Below, piece after piece: positions 8,623 through 16,384 of a DNA stretch of 64,000 nucleotides. This stretch comes from Mangrovimonas sp. TPBH4. Its GTDB lineage: Bacteria; Bacteroidota; Bacteroidia; Flavobacteriales; Flavobacteriaceae. Numbering within the stretch: the first letter of the stretch is position 1; each line of letters starts with the position of its first letter. The stretch is taken from contig NZ_LBIO01000057.1 in assembly GCF_001280505.1 (NCBI RefSeq), positions 124,001 to 188,000 on the forward strand, read 5' to 3'. The translations under genes and the position numbers were made by a program. The notes under the pieces were generated by a model. It searched no databases. It worked only from the letters and a program-made list of their open reading frames with translations, and had not been told where the DNA came from.

Positions 8623-10407
8623 CTAACCTTTTTTGGAAGTTTGAGACAATGGCTTTTTTAAGAGCTTTTTGCGTTGAATACTGTCCTGTATAGGCGTAGG
8701 GATGTTTCTCGCAGCCTTATTCTCTCGGTCAGGGTTCTTTTCTTCGGCCTCTTTTACACGCTCCAGCATAGCTTCGTCCACAAATTCTTCCTGTGGTACA
8801 TAAGGAGCCAGACCTCTTATGACAGGGAGATCCAAAGGAGGATCATCCTTGAATAGGTCTTCAACACTTTTGGGGCGCTCTTCTTCACGCCAGTCGAAAC
8901 CTCTAAACTTTCGGGCATTTTCAGGAAACTGTGAATCGGGATAAAGCTCTCCATCAATTTGATTTATCAACCTTATTTCCGAAATGGTATTTTCTTCAAT
9001 TTGAATATTGATACTTCCTGATTTGGATTTATCGATACCTACCAATTCCTGTTTGTCATCCCTAACATAGTTGATGACTTCCGCATTTTTAATAATGTCT
9101 ACATTGTAGAGGGCATTGTCACGGAACAATCCAATTAAACGTTGCCCTTTTACTTGGTTGAAGCCACCGCCGATAGTGTCCTTACTAATCAAGAAGGCAT
9201 TTTCAAATACTTTCAAGGAATCCAATTGTTCCTTTTTGGTATTGGTAATTAAATGAATGGAATCCCCTGTCATTTGGTTCCCTAAATTCCAGATCACAGG
9301 ATTGCGCTTTGTGGCAAAAATATCTTTTGAAGACAAACGCTCTAAATTGATCAGTTGGGTAAGCCCTGTTTTTTGGTCGGCATGAATGGAGTCTGCCTTG
9401 CCACTCATGTCACTTTTATACATTTTGGCATTATAATAGGCTCGCGTGATTCGGTGTTCAGGTTTTCCAGTAACCATGAGGGTGTCTGCATGAATGTAGA
9501 TGGAATCATTCTCCTGAACTGCGATAGCCAAGGCTCTTTTGGTAATAAATACCGAATCTTTTGCACGGTAGACTTCGGCGTAGTGTCCTTTGATAATACT
9601 GTTGTTGATAGTGTCTGTGACCTTTATATTGTTGGTGGCCGAAGCGAAACTTCTGGCCCGATCAAAGTAGAGGCTATCGCCTTCTACAGTGCGCTGTTCA
9701 TAATCGATGCGCGAATTTTTTATAAAATAACCGGTATCATTATTGGTGTCGTAAAAACCGCGTTCACAATAAATATTGTTGTTTTCTCCCTTAATTGTGG
9801 ATGGTCCGTACATGTAGGCGCCTCCTGTTTCGGTATAGAAATCAAGTTGGTGAGTATTCAGGGTATACTGAGGGTTTACCAACACCACATCCTGAACAAA
9901 CTGGTATTTCTTGGCGTTCATATAATACCTCCCAATTTGGCTGGTGATGGTTCCGGAAGTATCTCGAACTACTTTTCCTCGTGTTTTGTAATAAGCTTGT
10001 TGCTTGGCCCTGTCAAACCAAAGGGTGTCGGTTGTTAGGACTGATTGAGGTTCGGTAAGTACTACATCACCACTGGCAAAAGCCAATTGGGTAATACCAC
10101 TGTATTCAACATATTTGGAAGTCATGTTGATAGTATCGCCTTGTTGCATGTGCACATTGCTGAAGGCTTCTATAAAATTTTCGTTTTTATAGTAAATGGC
10201 CTTGTCACAATACATATTAATCCCTTCGTGTACTACATGGATCTGTTGCTTGTCGTCCCGAATAAAAGTGGTGACTTCCTTGCCCATGGTACTGTCCCTA
10301 ACTGTAAAACCTGAGTACTCAATTTGGATACGTTTGTTTTGTGCCCAAAGGGGAGTCGTTAAAAAGCCACAGAGAAGGAGGATTAATACGAATTGGTAGA
10401 CTTTCAA
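8623..10407 (-). CDS. OstA-like protein (LptA/LptD N-terminal-type LPS transport domain)
   Basis: A 594-residue exported protein with a signal peptide (residues 1-22, ending PLWAQ). The body shows repeated beta-strand units such as GDTINMTSKYVEY, ASGDVVLTEPQSVL and YFDRARSFASATNNI typical of the OstA/LptA jelly-roll that binds lipopolysaccharide in the periplasm. The Pro/Glu/Lys-rich C-terminus is likely disordered. Family knowledge assigns OstA domains to LPS transport to the outer membrane; the precise role of this stand-alone form in Bacteroidota is inferred. The start must be TTG: the frame has a TGA two codons upstream, and the next ATG is near residue 41, after the signal peptide. Confidence 0.85.
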   Translation of the reverse strand: MKVYQFVLILLLCGFLTTPLWAQNKRIQIEYSGFTVRDSTMGKEVTTFIRDDKQQIHVVHEGINMYCDKAIYYKNENFIEAFSNVHMQQGDTINMTSKYVEYSGITQLAFASGDVVLTEPQSVLTTDTLWFDRAKQQAYYKTRGKVVRDTSGTITSQIGRYYMNAKKYQFVQDVVLVNPQYTLNTHQLDFYTETGGAYMYGPSTIKGENNNIYCERGFYDTNNDTGYFIKNSRIDYEQRTVEGDSLYFDRARSFASATNNIKVTDTINNSIIKGHYAEVYRAKDSVFITKRALAIAVQENDSIYIHADTLMVTGKPEHRITRAYYNAKMYKSDMSGKADSIHADQKTGLTQLINLERLSSKDIFATKRNPVIWNLGNQMTGDSIHLITNTKKEQLDSLKVFENAFLISKDTIGGGFNQVKGQRLIGLFRDNALYNVDIIKNAEVINYVRDDKQELVGIDKSKSGSINIQIEENTISEIRLINQIDGELYPDSQFPENARKFRGFDWREEERPKSVEDLFKDDPPLDLPVIRGLAPYVPQEEFVDEAMLERVKEAEEKNPDRENKAARNIPTPIQDSIQRKKLLKKPLSQTSKKG

Positions 10408-10424
10408 ATTTCAAAGATTTGGTT

Positions 10425-10432
10425 CAAAAATA
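10425..10432 (-). promoter_or_regulatory. Candidate -7 promoter element for the OstA-like gene
   Basis: On the minus strand this reads TATTTTTG, an exact match to the Bacteroidota -7 consensus TAnnTTTG, 18 bases upstream of the TTG start. No clear -33 TTG is present at the usual spacing, so confidence is moderate. Confidence 0.5.
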
Positions 10433-10478
10433 ACTATTAAATAAAGGCTTTGGTGTGCCTTAACACTTTTTTTAACAC

Positions 10479-10516
10479 AAAAGACCTGCTAAATTATAAC
10501 ATAGAGCAGGTCTTTT
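10479..10516. terminator. Intrinsic terminator after purA
   Basis: A 12-bp perfect inverted repeat (AAAAGACCTGCT at 10479-10490, AGCAGGTCTTTT at 10505-10516) with a 14-base loop lies 17 bases past the purA stop on the minus strand. T-runs exist on both sides, so it can work in either direction. Confidence 0.75.
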
Positions 10517-10532
10517 TTAGTATGATTATAGA

Positions 10533-11807
10533 TTATTGTCTTACGATAGTTTGTTTTCTATCAGGTCCTACCGATACAATGGTAATTGGAATTTCAAGTT
10601 CTTTTTCCAAAAAGTCGATGTAGTCGTTCAATGCTTTTGGCATTTGAGAGGCTTCGGTCATTTCGGTAAGGTCTTCATTCCAACCCTTAAACTCAGTATA
10701 GATAGGCGTTACGTTTTCTTCTTCTATATTGAAAGGTAAATGTGTAATCTCTTCTCCTTTGTAATTGTAGGCGGTGCATACTTTTAGCGTTTTAAAACCA
10801 GAAAGTACATCTCCTTTCATCATGATCAATTGGGTAACACCATTGATTTGACATGCATATCTAAGGGCTACCAAATCCAACCAACCACAACGTCTTGGAC
10901 GTCCCGTAGTGGCACCAAATTCGTGACCTACTTTTGCCATGGTTTCTCCATCGGCATCAAATAATTCTGTTGGAAAAGGTCCAGAACCAACACGTGTAGT
11001 GTAGGCTTTGAAAATTCCAAATACTTCTCCAATTTGCGTTGGAGCAATTCCTAAGCCAGTACAAGCTCCTGCAGCGGTAGTATTGGAAGAGGTTACAAAT
11101 GGATAGGTTCCAAAATCAATATCCAACAACGATCCCTGGGCGCCTTCGGCCAAAATAGTCTGTCCAGACTTCATGGATTGGTGCAAATACTCTTCAGAAT
11201 CGATAAAGGTCAAGGTTTTTAAGGTTGCGATAGCCTCAAAAAACTCTGTTTCAAGTTCCTTTAAGTTGTATTGAATATCTACATTGTAAAACTTGATCAT
11301 ATCCTCATGCTTGTCTGCAAGAGAACGGTATTTGTCTTTCCAGTCGGCCAATTCAATATCACCAACTCTAATTCCGTTTCTTCCGGTTTTGTCCATATAA
11401 GTAGGGCCAATACCTTTAAGAGTGGAACCAATTTTAGCTTTTCCTTTGGAAGCTTCGCTCGCTGCATCCAATAAACGGTGTGTCGGTAAAATGATATGGG
11501 CTTTTCTAGAGATCAATAAGGCTTTTTTGTAGTCTACCCCTTGTTCAGCCAATTTATCCAATTCCTTTTTAAAAATAACAGGGTCTATTACCACGCCATT
11601 TCCAACTACATTTACCGTGTCTTCATGAAAAATTCCAGATGGAATGGTATGCAGCACGTGCTTTTTGCCATTAAATACCAAGGTGTGTCCTGCGTTAGGG
11701 CCACCTTGAAAGCGTGCAATAATATTGTATTTGGAGGTCAATACATCAACAATTTTCCCTTTGCCTTCGTCCCCCCATTGTAAACCAAGTAGTAAATCTA
11801 CTGCCAT
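10533..11807 (-). CDS. purA: Adenylosuccinate synthetase
   Basis: PurA joins IMP and aspartate using GTP to make adenylosuccinate, the first step from IMP to AMP. The 424-residue length is normal. Seen in order: the N-terminal P-loop LQWGDEGKGKIVD with the catalytic Asp (about residue 13) and the ARFQGGPNAGHT segment with the catalytic His, the GIGPTYMDK element, ILAEGAQGSLLDIDFGTYP, the TTGRPRRCGWLDL signature near residue 300, and the guanine-binding PDRKQTIV-type end. It is the last gene of the relA/spoT-fur-purA run, 8 bases after fur. The arrangement links purine synthesis to the alarmone gene upstream. Confidence 0.98.
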   Translation of the reverse strand: MAVDLLLGLQWGDEGKGKIVDVLTSKYNIIARFQGGPNAGHTLVFNGKKHVLHTIPSGIFHEDTVNVVGNGVVIDPVIFKKELDKLAEQGVDYKKALLISRKAHIILPTHRLLDAASEASKGKAKIGSTLKGIGPTYMDKTGRNGIRVGDIELADWKDKYRSLADKHEDMIKFYNVDIQYNLKELETEFFEAIATLKTLTFIDSEEYLHQSMKSGQTILAEGAQGSLLDIDFGTYPFVTSSNTTAAGACTGLGIAPTQIGEVFGIFKAYTTRVGSGPFPTELFDADGETMAKVGHEFGATTGRPRRCGWLDLVALRYACQINGVTQLIMMKGDVLSGFKTLKVCTAYNYKGEEITHLPFNIEEENVTPIYTEFKGWNEDLTEMTEASQMPKALNDYIDFLEKELEIPITIVSVGPDRKQTIVRQ

Positions 11808-11815
11808 TATAAAAA

Positions 11816-12271
11816 TTAGTTAGGTTGTTTGTTTTTCGTTCCGTAAAAGTATAGTGAGTGATTTGATATAGAAATATCAAATACCTCTTCAATCGTTTTT
11901 TTGATCGATTGAATTCTAGGGTCACAGAACTCGATAACTTCACCGGTGTCGGTCAGGATTACGTGGTCGTGTTGCTTATCGAAATATGATTTTTCATAGT
12001 GCGCTTGGTTTTGACCAAACTGATGTTTACGAACCAAACCACATTCCAATAGGATTTCTATAGTATTGTACAGTGTAGCACGACTCACACGATAGTTTTT
12101 GTTTTTCATTTTGATATACAAAGACTCGATATCAAAGTGCTCTTCACTATCATAGATTTCCTGAAGTATAGCGTAACGCTCCGGTGTTTTACGGTGACCT
12201 TTCTCTTCCAGAAAATTGGTAAATACATTCTTTACAATTTCCTGATTCGTCTGTTCTGTTTTTACACTCAT
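11816..12271 (-). CDS. Fur family metal-responsive transcriptional regulator
   Basis: A 151-residue cytoplasmic regulator with the Fur fold: N-terminal winged helix ([17 protein letters not shown] and [20 protein letters not shown]) and the C-terminal metal-binding/dimer domain ([17 protein letters not shown] and NHSLYFYG). The His/Asp/Glu ligands of the regulatory site are kept. The Cys pair that follows HDH in E. coli Fur (CxxCG) is replaced by Leu and Thr, and no C-terminal Cys pair exists, so the structural zinc site is absent. The metal sensed (Fe, Mn or Zn) cannot be told. It sits 8 bases before purA and 26 bases after relA/spoT, with its own candidate promoter. Confidence 0.88.
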   Translation of the reverse strand: MSVKTEQTNQEIVKNVFTNFLEEKGHRKTPERYAILQEIYDSEEHFDIESLYIKMKNKNYRVSRATLYNTIEILLECGLVRKHQFGQNQAHYEKSYFDKQHDHVILTDTGEVIEFCDPRIQSIKKTIEEVFDISISNHSLYFYGTKNKQPN

Positions 12272-12281
12272 AATTAGGTTG

Positions 12282-12289
12282 CAAATTTA
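12282..12289 (-). promoter_or_regulatory. Candidate -7 promoter element for fur
   Basis: The minus strand reads TAAATTTG, an exact TAnnTTTG match, in the 26-base gap between relA/spoT and fur. It is only 10 bases from the fur ATG, which predicts a leader of about five bases. No -33 TTG is seen at standard spacing. Confidence 0.45.
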
Positions 12290-12297
12290 CACATTTT

Positions 12298-14508
12298 TTA
12301 CACTCTACTCACCTTATCAATACCATTAATTTTTTTCAGGTTATCAATGAGCTTTTTCAGCATGGAATTATTTTTAACAATCACGTTGATTTTTCCAGAG
12401 AATATCCCATCATCAGACTCGAAACTGATGCTTTTCATGTTCACGTGCATGTTGGAAGAAATCACCTTGGTAATATGATTTACCAATCCCAAATTATCAA
12501 TACCCGATAAGGTGATAATGGCAGAGAATTCTTGTTGCGAGGAATCTATCCACTTAGCTTGCATAATTCTGTAAGCGTAGTTGGATTGAAGACTCAGAGC
12601 ATTTGGACAGTTTTTTTTATGGACTTTAATCCCTTCGTTAATGGTTAAAAATCCAAATACAGGATCTCCTGGAATCGGGTTGCAGCAACTGGCCAATTTA
12701 TAGTCTAATTTTTCTTCCTCCTTGCCAAATACAAGCATGTCGTATTTGGAAGTCACTTCTTCCTTATCCAGGTCTTCTTTGGAAATATTTTGCCTTCTCG
12801 AGATCTTGTTTTTAATGAAACTCATCAAGGCATTGCTTCGCGAGGCAGCAAAGTCCTTCAGCATACTGTTGTCTATAGTGCCAACACCAACGCGATAAAA
12901 TAGGTCGAGGCTGGTTTTAAGCTTAAAGTAAACTACCATATCATTTACAGCTTTCTCATCCAGTTGAATCTTCAGCTGCTTCAACTTTCTCCTCAAAATT
13001 TCCTTGCCATCTTCACCAATACGTTTCTTCTCTTCTCTAAGCGAAGATTTAATTTTGCTTCGGGCTCTGGCCGTTGTGGCATAATCCAGCCAGTTGGCAT
13101 TGGGTTTGGCATTCTCGGAGGTGAGGATCTCCACTTGATCCCCACTTTTTAGCTCTTGGCTTAACGGTACCAATTTTCCATTCACCTTGGCACCTCTGGT
13201 TTTCATGCCAACTTCTGTATGGATGCTAAAGGCAAAATCCAGAGGGGTAGCTCCTTTCGGGAGTGATTTCAGATCTCCTTTTGGGGAGAACACATAAATC
13301 TCTTTGGAATAAAGGTTCAATTTGAACTGTTCCACGAAATCCACAGCATTGGTTTCGTTGCTTTCCAAAGCTTCCTGTAGCTTGTCAATCCATGTGTCTA
13401 AGGCATCCTCAGCATGGCCGTGTTTATATTTATAGTGGGCTGCATAGCCTTTTTCGGCAATTTCATTCATCCGCTCACTTCGAATCTGAACTTCCACCCA
13501 ACGTCCTTTCGGCCCCATCACGGTGATGTGCAAAGCTTCATAACCTGTCGATTTGGGTGACGAAATCCAGTCCCGCAATCGGGTAGGGTTGGGGGTAAAG
13601 TGATCGGTGACGATGGAATAAATCTTCCAAGCCAAGAATTTTTCATTCGCAAAATCCGATTTGTAGATAATCCTCACCGCAAACTTGTCGTAAACCTCGT
13701 CAAAGGATACGCCCTGTTTGATCATTTTTCTCCGAATGGAGAAAATGGATTTTGGACGGCCCTTGATTTCGTAATTCAAGCCTTCATTGTCCAAGGCATC
13801 AACCACTACTTTGGAAAAGGCTTTGATATAGGCATCTTGCTCTTCCTTACTTTCCTTGATTTTAAGGAGGATGTCGTTGTAAACTTCCGGTTCCGTATAT
13901 TTTAACCCAAGGTCCTCCAATTCGGTTTTGATATTATAGAGGCCTATACGGTGTGCCAAAGGCGCATAAATATATAGCGTTTCCGAAGCGATTTTTTCCT
14001 GCTTGTCCGTACGCATGGAATCCATGGTCTGCATGTTGTGCAGGCGGTCCGCGATTTTGATGATGATTACCCTAACATCATCATTAAGGGTCAATAACAT
14101 CTTTCGGAAATTTTCCGCTTGGGTGGAGACATCGGTTTCCTTACTCAAAGAAGAAATCTTGGTAAGTCCGTCCACAATTCTAGCAACGGTTTCCCCGAAG
14201 AGACGTTCTATGTCATCCTTGGTGTAGTTTTCGTTGTCCTCAACCACATCATGGAGTAAGGCCGCAGCAATGGAAGTAGCGTCCAATCCAATTTCCTGAG
14301 CCACAATTTTGGCCACGGCAATAGGGTGGAAAATATATGCTTCTCCAGATTTACGGCGCTGTCCATTATGGGCTTCCACGGCCACGTCAAAGGCGTGGCG
14401 TATGAGTTTTTTATCTTCTGTGGTTAATGTTTGGTAACTTACCTTGAGAAGTTCCTTGTAAGCCTTGGCAATGGCTGCATTTTCCTTTTCTATCTCTACT
14501 TCTGTCAT
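12298..14508 (-). CDS. Bifunctional (p)ppGpp synthetase/hydrolase, RelA/SpoT (Rel) family
   Basis: A 736-residue alarmone enzyme for the stringent response. Domains in order: HD hydrolase (HNGQRRKSGEAYIFHP, then ALLHDVVED with the HD pair near residue 87), synthetase (GRPKSIFSIRRKM, DKFAVRIIY, STGYEALHI near 310-330), TGS (EIYVFSPKGDLKSLPKGAT near 400), a zinc-finger-like helical region (SCCNPIPGDPVFG) and a C-terminal ACT domain. The HD motif is intact, so hydrolysis as well as synthesis is expected. It is the only long RSH seen here. It heads the rel-fur-purA run; purA is a known target of (p)ppGpp inhibition in other bacteria. Confidence 0.96.
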   Translation of the reverse strand: MTEVEIEKENAAIAKAYKELLKVSYQTLTTEDKKLIRHAFDVAVEAHNGQRRKSGEAYIFHPIAVAKIVAQEIGLDATSIAAALLHDVVEDNENYTKDDIERLFGETVARIVDGLTKISSLSKETDVSTQAENFRKMLLTLNDDVRVIIIKIADRLHNMQTMDSMRTDKQEKIASETLYIYAPLAHRIGLYNIKTELEDLGLKYTEPEVYNDILLKIKESKEEQDAYIKAFSKVVVDALDNEGLNYEIKGRPKSIFSIRRKMIKQGVSFDEVYDKFAVRIIYKSDFANEKFLAWKIYSIVTDHFTPNPTRLRDWISSPKSTGYEALHITVMGPKGRWVEVQIRSERMNEIAEKGYAAHYKYKHGHAEDALDTWIDKLQEALESNETNAVDFVEQFKLNLYSKEIYVFSPKGDLKSLPKGATPLDFAFSIHTEVGMKTRGAKVNGKLVPLSQELKSGDQVEILTSENAKPNANWLDYATTARARSKIKSSLREEKKRIGEDGKEILRRKLKQLKIQLDEKAVNDMVVYFKLKTSLDLFYRVGVGTIDNSMLKDFAASRSNALMSFIKNKISRRQNISKEDLDKEEVTSKYDMLVFGKEEEKLDYKLASCCNPIPGDPVFGFLTINEGIKVHKKNCPNALSLQSNYAYRIMQAKWIDSSQQEFSAIITLSGIDNLGLVNHITKVISSNMHVNMKSISFESDDGIFSGKINVIVKNNSMLKKLIDNLKKINGIDKVSRV

Positions 14509-14674
14509 AAATCTAAAGTAAGGTAAAGAAAATAAATGCGCAATAGTTTTAACGGCTTTTTGAGGGTTTTACTAAGCTTGAAATAGGAAAAGTCTAGGCT
14601 GGTAAATATTTAAATATTTGCGCTGTAGAAGATTGGTTATGCACAACCTGCCAGTTATTCGAAAATATTCCTTG

Positions 14675-15316
14675 TCAACTAAGTTGGGAAGGTGTGTTTT
14701 TTCCACATTTTATCAATAGCCAAATGGCAAAGGCCATTTCTCCAATAATACTAGGAATGGCCACCAGGGCTAAAAAGATATTACTATAGTTTTGGTAATT
14801 GGCTAATAGAAAATGTGCAGCCGTATCCACCATATACATTAGTCCTGCTAGTATCAAAAAGAGTGCGGTTATTTTAGGAGTCTTTATGATACGACCCAGA
14901 AGTATGAGATGAATTCCGAAAAAGAACAAGCCAATTAGCCAAATGGTATTAAAAAGGTTTACCAAATGCAATATGTCTTTAGCTTCGGTAACTTCCAAAG
15001 TTTGCACTAGGGCAAACACGGCAACTCCCATGATAGCGGCATGCATCATTCGGAATAAGGTGCTTAATTGCGTTAAAAAATGATGCTTGTAAAGTTCATT
15101 CAAAGCCCAGGCTACTACAACATCGAAGACAACCGTAAGCAAAAAGGCCATAATTCCAAAGCGCACCATCAAATGGCTTTTGGTTATTGTTTCCTCTGGG
15201 GCATTGAGCAGGGCTTCCAAAACAAAGAAGTTCGCAAAAATAGCAGCGAAAAAAATAATGAGATAGCTACTCCCAGCAATTAGGGCGAGAGTTCTAGGGG
15301 TATTGTTTATGGGCAT
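14675..15316 (-). CDS. DUF4386 family membrane protein
   Basis: A 213-residue inner-membrane protein with about six hydrophobic segments (LALIAGSSYLIIFFAAIFA, VRFGIMAFLLTVVFDVVVAW, IMGVAVFALVQTL, TIWLIGLFFFGIHLILLG, ALFLILAGLMYMV, FLALVAIPSIIGEMAFAIWLL). Length, the motif FGIHLILLGRII and the layout match DUF4386, a family with no established function. It is a single gene between relA/spoT and an SDR gene, with 103 bases on its upstream side. No role can be inferred from neighbours. Confidence 0.75.
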   Translation of the reverse strand: MPINNTPRTLALIAGSSYLIIFFAAIFANFFVLEALLNAPEETITKSHLMVRFGIMAFLLTVVFDVVVAWALNELYKHHFLTQLSTLFRMMHAAIMGVAVFALVQTLEVTEAKDILHLVNLFNTIWLIGLFFFGIHLILLGRIIKTPKITALFLILAGLMYMVDTAAHFLLANYQNYSNIFLALVAIPSIIGEMAFAIWLLIKCGKNTPSQLS

Positions 15317-15419
15317 GGTAAATTGATTGGCTGTGAGCTTTTTGGCTAATTTAAGAATTATCTCTATTAGCTAAATGATATATGTTTAGCTGGTTTTATT
15401 TAAAATTAAAGGAGAGGTT

Positions 15420-16178
15420 CTAAATCATCTGTCCTCCGGAAACCTCAATTCTTTGGGCATTTACCCATTTGGCATCCTCGGAACATAGAAATGCCACCAC
15501 ACTTCCAATATCATCTGGGAGCCCTACACGGCCCAGGGCTGTCATGGAAGCGATAAAGGCATTCAATTCTTTATTGTCCCTAACTGCACCACCGCCAAAG
15601 TCGGTTTCAATGGCTCCAGGAGCCACAACATTCACACGGATTTTGCGTTCGCCCAATTCTTTGGCCATGTATTTGGAAAGAGTTTCAACGGCACCTTTCA
15701 TGGCCGCATAGGCGGCATATCCGCCAATGGCAAAACGTGTTAAGCCAGAAGAAATATTAACGATACCGCCTCCATCATTCATTACAGGCAACATTTGCTG
15801 GGTTAGAAGAGCGACACCTTTGAAATGAATATGGTACATATTATCAAACTGGGCCTCGGTGGTTTCAGTAAAGGGAGCATAGGCACCAATACCGGCATTG
15901 TTCACCAAATAGTCAATTTTATCGGAGCCAAAGGAGCTTGCCATTTCGGTTTGTACTTGCTTTATAGTTTCAGGGAAACTGCTAGGGTTTGTGACGTCTA
16001 AAGATAGGGCAATGGCTTTTTGGCCAAGGGCTTCTATTTCCGCAACCACTTCATTGGCTTTATCTTGATTGCTTTGGAAGGTTAAAACAACATTGAGTCC
16101 CTTTTTGGCAATGGCCAATGCCATGTCTTTGCCCAAGCCGCGACTTCCCCCGGTTATAAATGCTACTTTTGCTGTCAT
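15420..16178 (-). CDS. Short-chain dehydrogenase/reductase (classical SDR)
   Basis: A 252-residue NAD(P)-dependent oxidoreductase with a Rossmann fold. It shows the cofactor glycine motif TGGSRGLGKDMA at residue 9, the NNAG motif (LVNNAGIGAY near 90), the catalytic Ser in NISSGLTR near 140 and the YxxxK pair in YAAYAAMKGAVE near 155. RSN after the second strand (TFQSNQ) suggests NADP preference but this is weak. The substrate is unknown. It is divergent from the octaheme cytochrome gene, sharing a 206-base intergenic region. Similar stand-alone SDRs are often labelled 3-oxoacyl-ACP reductase-like without proof. Confidence 0.85.
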   Translation of the reverse strand: MTAKVAFITGGSRGLGKDMALAIAKKGLNVVLTFQSNQDKANEVVAEIEALGQKAIALSLDVTNPSSFPETIKQVQTEMASSFGSDKIDYLVNNAGIGAYAPFTETTEAQFDNMYHIHFKGVALLTQQMLPVMNDGGGIVNISSGLTRFAIGGYAAYAAMKGAVETLSKYMAKELGERKIRVNVVAPGAIETDFGGGAVRDNKELNAFIASMTALGRVGLPDDIGSVVAFLCSEDAKWVNAQRIEVSGGQMI

Positions 16179-16345
16179 CTTGCAATATGGTTTTTAGTTT
16201 GTAAAGTTCTGGGAGGTTAATTGGAAATGGAAGATGAGGAATTACTAAGGTAGCTATTTTTTCTTAACTGCTTGCTTGAAATGCTCTAGGCTTTAAACGT
16301 TTGATTTTCTTACATATGTTTCGAGTATTCTTTGGTATTTATTTG

Positions 16346-16353
16346 TAAATTTG
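16346..16353 (+). promoter_or_regulatory. Candidate -7 promoter element for the octaheme cytochrome gene
   Basis: TAAATTTG matches TAnnTTTG exactly, 31 bases upstream of the ATG at 16385. At the -33 position there is only a TTTC. An imperfect FNR-type repeat (TTGGT-N4-ATCAA, 16351-16364) overlaps its downstream edge. Confidence 0.5.
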
Positions 16354-16384
16354 GTAATAATCAATGAGTTCCAAATAATTCAAT

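Noticed and set aside
9355-10038. 227-codon open frame on the plus strand
   Set aside because: It lies wholly inside the well-supported OstA-like gene on the other strand, has no family similarity I recognise, and reflects the codon use of the real gene.
14590-14640. Palindromic AT stretch AAATATTTAAATATTT near 14609
   Set aside because: Low-complexity AT sequence between genes; such palindromes are expected by chance.
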